A stretch of 64,000 nucleotides of DNA. Source: Owenia fusiformis (Eukaryota; Annelida; Polychaeta; Sabellida; Oweniidae). The notes under the pieces were generated by a model, which saw only the letters and a program-made list of their open reading frames with translations, was not told where the DNA came from and searched no databases. The position numbers and the translations under genes were made by a program. Below are positions 24,631 through 35,262 of the stretch, piece by piece. Position 1 is the stretch's first letter; the number at the start of each line of letters is the position of its first letter. Location of the stretch: NCBI GenBank assembly GCA_903813345.2, contig CAIIXF020000002.1:7247772-7311771 (forward strand), written 5' to 3'.

Positions 24631-26456
24631 GGTATCGATATGATGAACTGAATTCAACAATGTTTTTCTCTTAAACCAAGTATTGAAAACATTCTGTAAA
24701 AACACGGTCCTTTATGTAATTTTGACTGATTGGCAATAGTTTAATGCAAAAGTTATTTATATATATTTTATAACTGTTTTTGTTAACATTTTTTGGGGTT
24801 TTAGTGCAATTGTTTTTTGTTCCTTTCTACCAATTCTTGAGAATAAAATAAAATGTCTTTCCGAACCTTGTTGGAACAGAATAGCATATACAACATTTTC
24901 TGAAGACTCCCAATATTATAGTTATACAAAGGAAATTTTGGTTGATTTAACAAAAAGTAGGCAAAAACTTCAAACAAAACCTCCAAAAATATATAAAAAA
25001 TAAGATTAACCTTTTATTTCATTAACAAGATACTTTTCCTTTGTACAATTACAATATTGAGAGACTTAAACACGTTCTGTTTATGTCGTTTTGTTACATT
25101 GAGGTTCGGATTGATGTTTCATTTCATTCCGAACATATGATACCAAGAACAAAAGAAGTGTCTGATTTGTTTCCTGAATTAGCATTGAGAAAAGTGTGTA
25201 CCCTCTGTATCAAAAGTCTTTTCCTATTGAGAAAACCCTTAAATAACTTTTGTATAAGGCAAGTAAACTTAATGAAACTTTTCACGCATAATTTGAGGCA
25301 TATAATACACCCTCTGTGAAAATTTAGAGACAATTGATTGATTTTTACTCAAAATATCACATATAGAACATAGCATATACCCAAAACACCGATGTGACTT
25401 TTTCCAAGTTTGTGACGTCAAACTTACCTAAGATTGCCAAACTGACCAAAGTCAGGCTGCTCTGCAAAACTAAGTGGACAAAGGTAATTATATATGATAT
25501 GCTAATAATGAGCAATCAGAATATGTTATAGACTTTACAAATGATCCTGTTCATGAGAGGTGTATATTTCATAAAATAAAGGTATCACTGAAAGCTGTAT
25601 AATAACAATGCAAAAGTCCTTACACTTGGGTCTTAGAACAGTATTGCCTAACTGTTCATTGTTATGCCATATTTCCTTAATATTTACCCCTTTTCTGTAA
25701 TGACATCAATAAGTATAATTTTGTGACTAATGTGTCAATATGATTTTCTCAGGGGTTCATCTTCTAAATATTCTTGATGTTCTTTTGGTATTTAATTCAA
25801 AAGAATCTATCATATTTCCATTTTATTGCAATAATTCTGAATCATAATGCACCGAACATTGATATATTAAAGATAGCAGTGCTTATTGTGACAACATATT
25901 TCTGAATTCCTCAAATAATTTTGGTCAGGAAAGGGTTAAGTGGAGTACAACATGGTCCAGGGCTGTTAGTAAAATGCATGAGGACATTCAGAGTACATTT
26001 TTTGTATATTTAATAACACATTCTGCTCATAATTAGCATTTTATATATAAAGACTTTTGTCTGCATACTTTCACAGAGCAACCTGATTTTGGTCAGTTTG
26101 GCAATCTTAGGTAAGTTTGACGTCACAAACTTGGAAAAAGTCACATTGGTGTTTTTGGTATATGCTATGTTCTATATGTGATATTTTGAGTAAAAATCAA
26201 TCAATTGTCTCCAAATTTTCACAGAGGGTGTATTATATGCCTCAAATTATGCGTGGAAAGTTTCATTAAGTTTACTTGCCTGATAAAAAAGTTATTTAAG
26301 GGTTTTCTCAATAGGAAAAGACTTTTGATACAGAGGGTATATATTTTTCAAATTATAATGTTACCATCTAAAAGAGAACCACTAAATTGACGATGTGTTA
26401 AATATTCAGAATCTTTTGATGTCTGGTTAAAGATCAAACAGTTCACCATATCGATA
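24631..26456. mobile_element. Foldback/MITE family F, copy 1, interrupted by a nested MITE
   Basis: The ends GGTATCGATATGaTGAACT (24631) and GTTCACCATATCGATAC (about 26440-26456) are inverted to each other. Inside, AAATGTCTTTCCGAACCTTG (about 24852) pairs with a diverged inverse near 25105-25125, so the whole element folds back. The nested 1137-bp element 25201-26337 has to be removed to recover the length of copy 2 (43646-44366). Confidence 0.8.
25201..26337. mobile_element. 1137-bp MITE with 264-bp terminal inverted repeats and TA duplication
   Basis: The arms 25201-25464 and 26337-26074 are inverted copies of equal length (264 bp) with only a few mismatches. They start CCCTCTGTATCAAAAGTCTT. 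TA flanks both ends (25199-25200 and 26338-26339). The uninterrupted relative at 43646-44366 has GTATGTATATC at the matching place, so the empty site is visible in the same window. The 609-bp centre has no open frame. TA duplication suggests Tc1/mariner-type mobilisation. Two 60-70-codon frames in the arms are mirror images of each other, not genes. Confidence 0.92.
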
Positions 26457-26636
26457 CAACACCTTTGAAGGTGATATCTGTAGTAGTTTTGAGAAAAGTG
26501 TCGGACAATCGGACAGACAGAAAGACTGACAAACGAATGAACAGACGCGCCTAGGCCCACAATATGGACCCACCCTATGTGATGGGACATAACAATGATG
26601 GTTTATAATCATGTTATATATCTTTTTGACTCTCAG

Positions 26637-27136
26637 GTTTGGACCGTTCTATGAATTTGCAGGTTGAGGGATGTGAGAGCCAGATTGGAATATGCAGGAT
26701 GGATGTAGGATCACTTTCATGTGGACCCTTCCAGATCAAAAAGTTATATTGGATAGATTGTGGCAGGCCAGGAGTAGGTCTGTCAATGTTACACATTTAT
26801 CAACTTTTAATTCACAATATCTGAATATCTGAAATTAGACTTTTAGATTAACATTTTTGAAGAGGATCTCAATTCATCAGCCATAAAATTATTTACTTTA
26901 TATATTTTCATTTTATGTTGGGTCCTATTCAAGATTACGAAACCTGTACCAAACAGATGGCCTGTTCCAAGCGGTGTGTCATTGCTTACATGAAGCATTA
27001 TGGTAAAAACTGTAATGGAGGACGTACACCTACATGTAAGGAATACGCTAGACTCCACAATGGAGGACCCGATGGATGTGACGAAGATGACACACTTGAT
27101 TATTGGAATAAAGTAAAGGAAGCAATGGACGGATAG
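26637..27136 (+). CDS. Invertebrate-type lysozyme (destabilase family), last two exons
   Basis: One exon is 26637-26777 (acceptor CTCTCAG, donor GTCTGT) and the last is 26934-27136 (acceptor TTCAAG). The join is phase 1 and produces CGRPGV followed by DYETC. The protein reads VEGCESQIGIC, RMDVGSLSCGPFQIK, YWIDCGRPG, CSKRCVIAYMKHYG and PTCKEYARLHNGGPDGC, the full i-type core that cleaves peptidoglycan and often has isopeptidase activity. The catalytic Glu (in VEGC) and Asp (in MDVGS) known from bivalve i-lysozyme are kept. The usual CxxCIC segment reads DRSMN, losing two Cys. The first exon with the signal peptide was not found; upstream DNA is transposon-filled. The split codon T|GT would give the family's first Cys. 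Confidence 0.9.
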
Positions 27137-27157
27137 ACACGATACTCACATATGCAA

Positions 27158-27163
27158 AATAAA
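27158..27163 (+). other. Polyadenylation signal of the lysozyme gene
   Basis: AATAAA, 22 bases after the stop codon. Close, but usual for compact 3' ends. Confidence 0.6.
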
Positions 27164-27284
27164 TGTTCATATTCAGAATTCAATAACTACTACTATTAAA
27201 ATTATTATTAAGTTTTCATAAATGATTTCCCCATTACCTTATATTAGACGCAAATAGAAATAAAATTTACTTGTAAGTAGTCAA

Positions 27285-27605
27285 AAGTAAGGTGATATCA
27301 TATTTCAAATCTACATGTAAGATTAAATCTAGCAATGTGTTTTAAATAATTATTTATCAACTTTGAAAATTCAGTTTTCTCTGAAAATGTGACTTATAGG
27401 TCGGGTAAATTCCCTTCAGACCCCATGATATAAAATCACGAAAAGTGTAATGTTTTTCTTGTGTTGGGCAGATTACATTTTCTTTTACTGGACACATTTT
27501 GTTTGTATCAAACACAAACTGTAAGAATTATATGAAAATTGATCCACTTAAATTGATGGAAAGTCAAGTTTTAAGGTAACTTTCTACTATAATAGAGGCC
27601 CTCTT
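27285..27605 (+). repeat. Dispersed repeat family B, copy 1 (partner 49915-50222)
   Basis: Shared ordered words: GTGAtaTCATaTTTgAAATCT, TTATCAACTTTGAAAATT, GAAAATGTGACTT, AGACCCCAT, AAATCAC followed by AAAAGTG, ACATTTTCTTT then ACTGGACA, TTATATGAAAATTGA and AACTTTCT then CTATA. The similarity spans about 300 bp in the same orientation. No coding potential. Confidence 0.8.
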
Positions 27606-27639
27606 TCAGATACCCCATCTAGTACAGTAAGACTCTTCT

Positions 27640-30525
27640 GGTTGGGTATTCACTCCTAAGGGACATAGATGAAACATGTCTCGACACCAAACATGTTGAT
27701 AGTAAATGTATTAGTGGTGGTACCATCTCAGATGCCCAGAAAGCCCTCATGAATAATGAATCCTATGATAAAGTTAAATTGCAAATTGGAAGCAATTATT
27801 GTGCTAACGTGGATTAAGCTAAAAACATTGTGGACGATTATAAACTTCTATCTGGAGCGAAGGCCATTTCTAAAGAGGTTTCAATCTCGAGTAGCTGCCC
27901 CCGTACAGGCAATAAAGAAGCCTGAGAAAATGTCCAGGCAGTAAACGCTGAACTGCAAGTTTTGTGTGACCATACCGACAAAACAACCTTCATTAACAAT
28001 GACAATACTTTTATTCTGCAAGATGGCACTATCAACGAAGGCTTCTTGAATAGAGTGGTATCCGTCTCAACCCAGCTGGCACTAACCGTCTGGTGCGTAA
28101 TATGGGACTTAAAAAATCGCTTAAGAGTGTCACAAAGCCCGGCTTCAATCAATATAAAAAATCAAGGTCCAATGCTCCCAAAAATGTCCAAATGCCACTC
28201 CAAGATCTAATAACGATTCTTTTAATATGAACAATAACCTCAGAGCTAGAGTAACACACAATAACGTCAATGGACAACCCATCCCTAAACACTCATTGGC
28301 CAACGTCCCCTCTGCTGTCAATAAAGCTAAGCCTATTTGCTATAAACGTGGAGAGGCCTCCCATCTTGCTTCGACTTGTTGGCACCCCAATTCTATCAGA
28401 TGCTATTCCTGTATGAATGTCAGCCATAAGACCCATAAGTGCCCTTACAAGTTTATCTCAACCTCTAACAAATACTGAGTCCTTGGACATGTTAAGGCCG
28501 TTCCCCCATGTGCTCATTTTAATGGTAATTCAGTTAGTAAGCAAAAAGCTAAGAACCATAAAAAGCAAAGCAGGAGTGGGAAAAATTGGAAGCCTAAAAT
28601 GGTTTCAAAACCAGTTGTGACAGGATATAATAATGCTCAACACATTGGCCTGTCTGAAAAAATTCAATTAAAAGAAATACTTAATGATCAAGACTATGAC
28701 ATTTTTGCTTTAACTGAGACGTTTTTTAATAAGAGGAATTACATTGCTGTAAGTAGCGAAAATCGTGATTGGTTAGGTAAAAAAGAGAGAACAAAAATGG
28801 TAGAGGCTTAGACTTTTTCATTCATAATTCTATTATGACCATGAATGATAATGTACTTGAATCTAAATCTGATGACTATGAGCGTTATTCGGTTGAAATT
28901 GAAGTCAACAAAAATAAAGTTCTTCTCGGAGTTGCTTATTTTCCTAATGATTGCAAGGATATGAAGAATGTCAAGACTTGTTGGTGAACTCCTATCCAAT
29001 GTTTCCAGCTTAAATAACAAGAATGTTATTCTTTTTGGGGACTTCAATGGTAAAATTGCTCAATTCAATTTAGGCAAGAAGAGCCCTAATGGTGAACTCC
29101 TTGACATTTTTGTTGACTCTGCTGACCTCAACATTTTAAAGGATGTGTCTGGGTATATGCCCTTTTGGTCCCTCAGTCAAATGTATGTGAAATGTGTTTT
29201 TTATTACTGTCCTAGTTATATTTCATAAGTATATTTACTTTTTCACGAGTGTTGATGCATAATTAATCCCCTGCTGAGAGTATATAATAAGAATATAAGT
29301 ATCTTAACGAAAAAAAAAGTCATTATCATAGAAAAACACCAATGGCAACATGTATGACTTACAAAGAAGAAATAAATTAAGACCCATGAAGAATTTAAAA
29401 GAAAATCATATTTTTTAAATATATTTAATGATTAATTTTTTTTTCAAATTTTTGAATTTCCCGCCAGTTTAATTTGAAGGGGGGGGGGAAACAAGATGGC
29501 TGCCATTTGATGTAAGAAATATCAGAAAAAAAGTTGCTTCACTTTTAGTTTTCACAATGAGCACAGTTTTCCGGTTTAGGTTTTTTGACTGATTCTGACT
29601 CTTTATCACCAGGGTCATGTATAGAGATTATAAAATTGAAACCAAAATGTTGTGTTCAGCATGAATTTGACTGAAATATGTGTAACTTCACCAACACATT
29701 TGAAGTCTCAAAACTGGATGCTCAGTAACTTTGAGTGACTATAATCCCTTGATTACCCAGATAAACACCAATTCATTTATCCAGAAATACCATTCAATGT
29801 CTATACAAAGAAAGTTAGCAATGTTTTGGAGGATTTGTTTCAAACCTTTTGTATAAATAATTCATTTAATATTTGCCATTGATTTTTTTTCAATTCTGAC
29901 AAAGTGATATGACTGTCTTTGATGCCAATATTCTTCATTAATTGTGATACAAATTGATATTTTTGTACTCTCAGAAGAAGGATAAGAGACTGAAGTTTAA
30001 TAATATGTGTGATTGAGTTAGTTTTTCAGACATTACAATTTTCAATATTTTCTAAGTCGATACCCAGACTCATTCCCAGACTCATCCATTATCTGATCGC
30101 TGTTCAGGTGAGATAAGAAAAAATAGCCATTCTTCTACCATTGATTATGTACTTATGAATGACTTGTGTATACAAATTTTCCATAAAATGACAGTTCACG
30201 AGAACCATGATGTGTCAGTGGGCAGTGACCACCTAATCATAACTCTTGAACTGTCAATACATGCTAACAAAGTTAAACCTAAATCTGTAAACATCCAACA
30301 AGAGAAGCCATTTAGGTGGAACCTCAATGAGTCAACAGATTGGACTTCTTTTCGCGAAATGTTATCTGATAATCTCTCTAATTGGTCAATAAATGATTTT
30401 ATTAATGTCAATGAAGCTTGGAAAAGCTGGAAAACTATTTTAACTGAGGTTGCAGATACAACTATTGGTAGAAGCCTGAGACTTCAGAATGCCACCTTGT
30501 CTAACCCCATTTTGGTGCCTTTTGC
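27640..30525 (+). pseudogene. CR1/L2-like non-LTR retrotransposon relic (ORF1 and endonuclease)
   Basis: Pieces in order, in shifting frames. An SGNH-esterase-like ORF1 end (27730-28200) reads DYKLLSGAKAISKE, LCDHTDKTTFINND and LNPAGTNRLVRNMGLK. CCHC knuckles (about 28335-28440) read CYKRGEASHLASTC (second Cys changed) and CYSCMNVSHKTHKC. An AP-endonuclease start (about 28660-29160) reads DYDIFALTET, LLGVAYFP and VILFGDFN. The endonuclease end (about 30060-30470) reads STIDYVLMN and VSVGSDHLII. Several stops and frameshifts occur and no reverse transcriptase follows, so the copy is 3' truncated and dead. About 0.9 kb of unrelated DNA splits the endonuclease. Confidence 0.8.
29175..30055. other. 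Non-coding insert inside the LINE endonuclease
   Basis: AT-rich DNA with a G-run at 29480-29488 separates two halves of one endonuclease domain. It is probably a later insertion; its exact borders and any target duplication could not be fixed. Confidence 0.5.
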
Positions 30526-30627
30526 TCCTGTTTCTATCAATATAAGAGGTGTTTTCTTTGTGAGGAAAGTCTGTTCTTTCAAACGATACAATCATTTTAT
30601 GTGGGAAAGTACTCGACAATAAACTCC

Positions 30628-30880
30628 TTTTCTAGAGCCCTTGTGGAAATGAGATCAGGGACGATGATGAATCCAATAGGGTTTGCTAAGTATTCCAAGA
30701 TTGAATAAGAGAAGGGAAATGTATTGAGGGTAGCTGGATGGTTAGGATGGTTCAGACATTTGCTTATGGACTGGACGTAAAGTAACAAGTATAATCCATT
30801 ACTGAAGAGGAAGGCTACATGCTAAGTACTGTATATATACACATCGTCCCTGATCTCATTTCCACAAGGGCTCTAGAAAA
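30628..30880. repeat. Perfect 39-bp inverted repeat, 175-bp loop
   Basis: TTTTCTAGAGCCCTTGTGGA and the following bases through GAGATCAGGGACGATG (30628-30666) recur as an exact reverse complement at 30842-30880. The loop has no frame. The word GCTAAGTA also occurs twice within it. Confidence 0.85.
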
Positions 30881-31659
30881 TATGTAGGTATGTTAATATT
30901 AGGTCAAATATCGCTGCGCTATACATCCATTCTCAATAACTAGGCACATTTCCATGAGTAAAATGGACTAAAAATGAAGTTGGTTTAAATGGCTTTAATT
31001 TGATGTTTTATTATTTGAATATATATGTCAAGTAGCTTATCCGCAAATATCTTCATCAATCCCATGCCCCTTCACGGAAAATTTACACGTTGAAGCGCAT
31101 ATGATATTAATTAAAATGTAAGTCTCTGTCATTAACGTTATGGAGGGGTGTCATATCGAGATACTGTATTTTCAATCAAAGCAATATTCTCATGTTACTT
31201 TGGCATCTAAAAATAGCAATGTATTTCACCTTGATACTAAATCAGTGATCTCATATGTAATCATGTCAAAACATCAATTGTTGTTTCGTAATGTTTATAC
31301 TAAAGTTTAATCAACAGTAACATTTGAAACACACATTGTCCAATGTCTCCTTATGTCACGTATATGATGGTAACATCCACTAACTTTTGCAATAAAAATA
31401 TTTAATGTAATACGAACATTATATAAGAACACAATACCAAGGACTTAACTAGCTGCCATATACGCTTTATGGTAGAATGAATGCAAACAGGATTAAAGTG
31501 TCTTTTTCTTTCTTTATACAATTAGAAAGCGGAATCTTTATTAACGTAAATTATTCACAGTATATACATCAATATATATCGTCAAGAAGTAACAGCAGTC
31601 AGCCCCCGTCAGCCCCCCCCCCCCCCTTATATCATACGTACATATGTACTACAAAAACA
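30881..31659. other. No recognisable gene
   Basis: Non-coding, with a C-run near 31614-31626. Confidence 0.4.
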
Positions 31660-34036
31660 TCACTTATTCCTTTGGTCATGTAAATACTGAATACGTGTTT
31701 GAATCTCAGGACTCAGCGTGTAGAGCCTTTTAAATTTCCCTGTATGGATCGGCTCCTCTATTACACATAACACATCGTGAGCTTTCGGCCAAATTATGTC
31801 ACTTTTTAGAGGCCACTGAAGACACATTTTTTTCTTCTCCATGAAAGAAATTTCATATTCATTATCGTCAGCATCTACACACAAAACCTTTCCAACATAC
31901 CAGCAGTTATTGTAAACTGCGGCAACGAATTCGCCAACGTGTACCTCTATATTTTCCCTCTCAGTTTGCATGGATTGCTTTATTGTCTCTTCTTGTATTT
32001 CATTACTTGGTCCTACTTCGTATGATTCCATTACTTGTTTCTGTTTTTTCTTTGAATCAAACACCATTTTTTACAACTGTCCAATGGCCGCATATATACC
32101 CATTTAAATATGTAGCACAGTAGAAGCTGACATCGGCATAGCCAACAGTTCCATCTCTGATTCCAACGATAGCATGAAGTTTAAAGATTCCGATAAATCA
32201 GGCTACGTATACCGCCGTATTTACATAAGGGGATTAGAAGGTTTTATTTTTTATTTAGGTATGCAAGCTATATAAAATTAGGCCTTCTAGCATGCATGTA
32301 CTCGTGTGTACAATCAGCATGCCCTTCAATATTATATAAACACGGTGTTACTATACCAGGCTATTCAATATGTACTACATAATATACACTATTTATGTGT
32401 GTACTACATGTGAATACGATTCCCGGGGAAACAAAAAGACAAATACTTTTTGTATGTCCAAAATGAGCCATTTGATTGATACATACACTAAATAGCTTCA
32501 TAAATAACATCTACAAAGTATATCTAATAGTAATTTTCAATTTCAATGGTGAAACTTCCCTGGTTACGATTATACGGGAAACCATCACGAGACGAAGATT
32601 GTTCGCCTTCCTGGCTTACCTCTGAATCGTGTACCTGGTAATCTCTTTATATAGTTTAGCGAGAACGCTGCGCCTGCGCAGTATTAAACTTTGGCGCACA
32701 CTTTAAAAGTGCCTTTCAAGGCACGAAGCCCTTCGCATTGTGACATTACTGCAGAGTCCGTTTCCTGGCTTTCTTTGATAGAAACCAATAGGAATTCAAC
32801 ATTTTTCATAGAGAATGATCTTGCCCATTTGAAAAACTCCTCGGCGTCCCAAATGCTGCACTTATTTCCACAAACTGCTTCGTCAGCCATTCGTTACACG
32901 TACCCCCAGCCCATCACAGGGACCTTTGCCATGACCAACTTCAAAATAATTCCATCTTGCATCAACTCAAAAGATGTCGAGATGATTTGCGACAGTCGGG
33001 AATGCTTTATTGTTCCTGAACTGACTGGTGGGCCCATCTGTCCAGTAGTGGATTGTTTTAAGTTCTGGTTTGAGTTGCTTTAACTTGGGCATTAGCTTAC
33101 CTATGATCGTGTGAACTGTACCATAGGAATATGACATTTCATCTGACACTACAACAAAACTTTTATGGGTCAAATCTCCATTTTGTCTATAGTATTCGAC
33201 TGCAGGATGAAGTGTGATACTAGTCTGATTCCAATGAGCGCTCTGTACTTCATCAGATGATTTGCACGAATAATTCTCCGCAAAATCCATTTGCGCTATC
33301 ATATCACGATCATCTAAGTTGTCCTTCAACTCTTTCATTTCACGGTATTGTTTTTTAATTCTAGCTACGTGTTCTTTGAAATCCCTAACCATTGTTGTGA
33401 AGAACTCCAAAAACTCATCATTTCTTACGTCAGTATCGACTATTCTTGTGACATATTTTTTCTTATTCCTTTCTGTTATTTCTACTCTCTTCCATTGACC
33501 AACTTTGATGATGTCAGATTTCAGATTATCTTTCACGAGCTGCACATGCTCATCTGCAGATTTTATGAATGTTTCAGTCTGCTTTGGTATATTGACACCC
33601 TCATTTTAAGACAAGGGCCATATTTTGATGCTTTATACATAAACATGTTCTTCTTGTGGGGAACGAAGTGGGGACAAGGTGTGGTGGACACATGCGACAG
33701 AATGTTGCTAAATACATCTTTATGCTTGGATTTTCAGACAAAAACTTTACATGTAAGGCTGACATATAGTCGCAAAGTATACGCCTCTGCTTCTTTACAC
33801 CATCAGTACTATCATAATCCTTTTTTTCCGGGCATCATACGACTATTGTCGTCTCTCTCCATGAATACCTCATAGGTCTTCATAAACTTGTGTGCAGTAC
33901 GCTTTCGAAAATGTTTATTTGCCTTGTCGAATTTATGTCCCCTTGCTTGTGATAAATGTCGTCTACTCAGTCCTGTGTTTTTGTTCAGCCAAGCAATGCC
34001 CTTGTACTTCTTTATCACCTTTCCGGATACTATATT
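31660..34036 (-). pseudogene. Transposase-like family pseudogene, split by a TTAA-flanked insertion
   Basis: In order on the minus strand: KKYKGIAWLNKNTGLSRR (from 34018), RPPHLVPTS-type and RRTCLCIKHQN motifs (33640-33700), QMDFAENYSCKSSDEVQSAH (33300-33230), SFVVVSDEMSYSYGTVHTII, HYWTDGPTSQFRN (about 33030), FEVGHGKGPCDGLG (about 32920), and a C-terminal module VGEFVAAVYNNCWYVGKVL with QWPLKSDIIWP (31975-31780). I know this arrangement from large uncharacterised families in cnidarian, mollusc and deuterostome genomes; the two Asp (DFAEN, WTDG) resemble a DDE core. Frameshifts at the A-run near 33822, near 33602, near 32890 and near 32070, plus an in-frame TGA in DIF*VDARW, show it is dead. 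The frame resumes across the insertion 32185-32702. Confidence 0.7.
32185..32702 (-). mobile_element. TTAA-flanked 518-bp module M, copy 1
   Basis: TTAA at 32181-32184 and 32703-32706 borders it. Removing one TTAA plus the module restores the host pseudogene's reading (GTF then KLH). Its reverse complement matches 60312-61380. On the minus strand it reads GCGCAGGCGCAG (NRF1-like), 17 bases later TATATAAAG (TATA-like), then CAGAGGTAAGC (splice-donor-like). Its termini share only AG, so terminal repeats are weak. The TTAA preference suggests piggyBac-type mobilisation. Confidence 0.75.
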
Positions 34037-34039
34037 AAT

Positions 34040-34785
34040 TAAATTAGATTTTTACATGTTTTCCACTTCTTAGATTTTTCTAGATTTTTGATATGTCTTT
34101 AAACTCATCAATATGCATTTGTTGCACTAGGTTTAATATTCTATTGCAATTTTTTCATTTATTTTTGATGTTTTTACTGGAATACAAACGATTCACCTGA
34201 AAACACGTAGACAAGACTTTACCGACAAGATTTTAGGACGGATAAATCCAAAAAGGCTGACAATAAAAAAGTGATTATGAGTTTTTGCTGATTTCGTTTT
34301 ACAAAATTGTCACATATAATCACTGTTAACAATAACATAGTCTTTTACAACAAAGTACACCTGAAATTATTTATAAAGCTACTAAATAGTTAACGTATGG
34401 AAACTCAAAACCACCATTCCATATGATACAAAGTATAATCGCGCGCTAACTTTTCTTAAGACATTCAAAATGGCTGACATGACTGAGCTAACAGGTCAAA
34501 AACCTAATCAGATGTAGAACGAAGTAAGCTGAACAAGATATTAAATCTTAAGAGCAACTGTGAAGCCGTTTTTCTTAAAGTTTGCAGACAAGTATTTTAG
34601 CATTTGACTTCAAAATGGACGATAAGAAGTAGGTATCGAGTTATATTTTTCATCTACATCTGTAAGCACTTTTAAGTTGTCCCTGAAAATTTGAAGGTGA
34701 TATCTGTGTAACGGTTTTGGAGAAAACATATTAATTTTATCAATTAGTCGATGTTAAAAATAGTCGGGAAACCCAAAATAGGTTA
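34040..34785. other. No recognisable gene
   Basis: Non-coding. TGAAGGTGATATCTGT near 34693 also occurs at about 26465, so both are pieces of one dispersed repeat. Confidence 0.4.
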
Positions 34786-34912
34786 ATACGCTCCAATACG
34801 ATTATTCCCGGGGACAATACGATATTTTCATGTAATACGCTCCAATACGATTTTTTCCCGGGGACAATACGATTTTTTCATGTAATACGATTCAATACGA
34901 TTTTTATTACTT
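34786..34912 (+). repeat. Tandem repeat, about 52 bp, 2.5 copies
   Basis: The unit contains AATACGCTCCAATACGATT, TTCCCGGGGACAATACGAT and TTTTCATGT. The third copy is partial. Confidence 0.85.
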
Positions 34913-34997
34913 CACATTTCCCTGGGAAAACAGTAGTATTATGGAATAAAGTATAATATAACCTTACTTTGAAGAGCTATCTAAGTATTTAGTGAAT

Positions 34998-35262
34998 TTT
35001 TACTCTAGGCAGCCATTTTGAATTTTGAGGTACACATCAGAAAAACAATACTACACTTTGGTCTACTCTAAATTCCTTTAATTAATTTGGGTATAATATA
35101 GCCATACTTTGAATAAATTTTGGAAACTATTGTGTAATCCCACACGAGGCGGCCATTTTGAATTTTTGAGGCCCGAATCAGAAAAAAGATACAGCAATTA
35201 TGATCTTCTCTCAAATTCCTTCAATTTGAGTATAAAAAGCCATACTTTTTCGGGAAAACTAT
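34998..35262 (+). repeat. Dispersed GGCGGCCATTTTGAA repeat, copies 2 and 3 in tandem
   Basis: Copies at 34998-35110 and 35149-35262 follow the same order of words as 23786-23905: CCATTTTGAATTTTGAGG, CAGAAAAA, then TCTACTCTAAATTCCTT or a close variant, and GAGTATAA followed by AGCCATACTTT. Confidence 0.7.

Noticed and set aside
25124-26390. Two mirror-image frames of about 60-70 codons
   Set aside because: They are the two arms of the 264-bp inverted repeat read in opposite directions.
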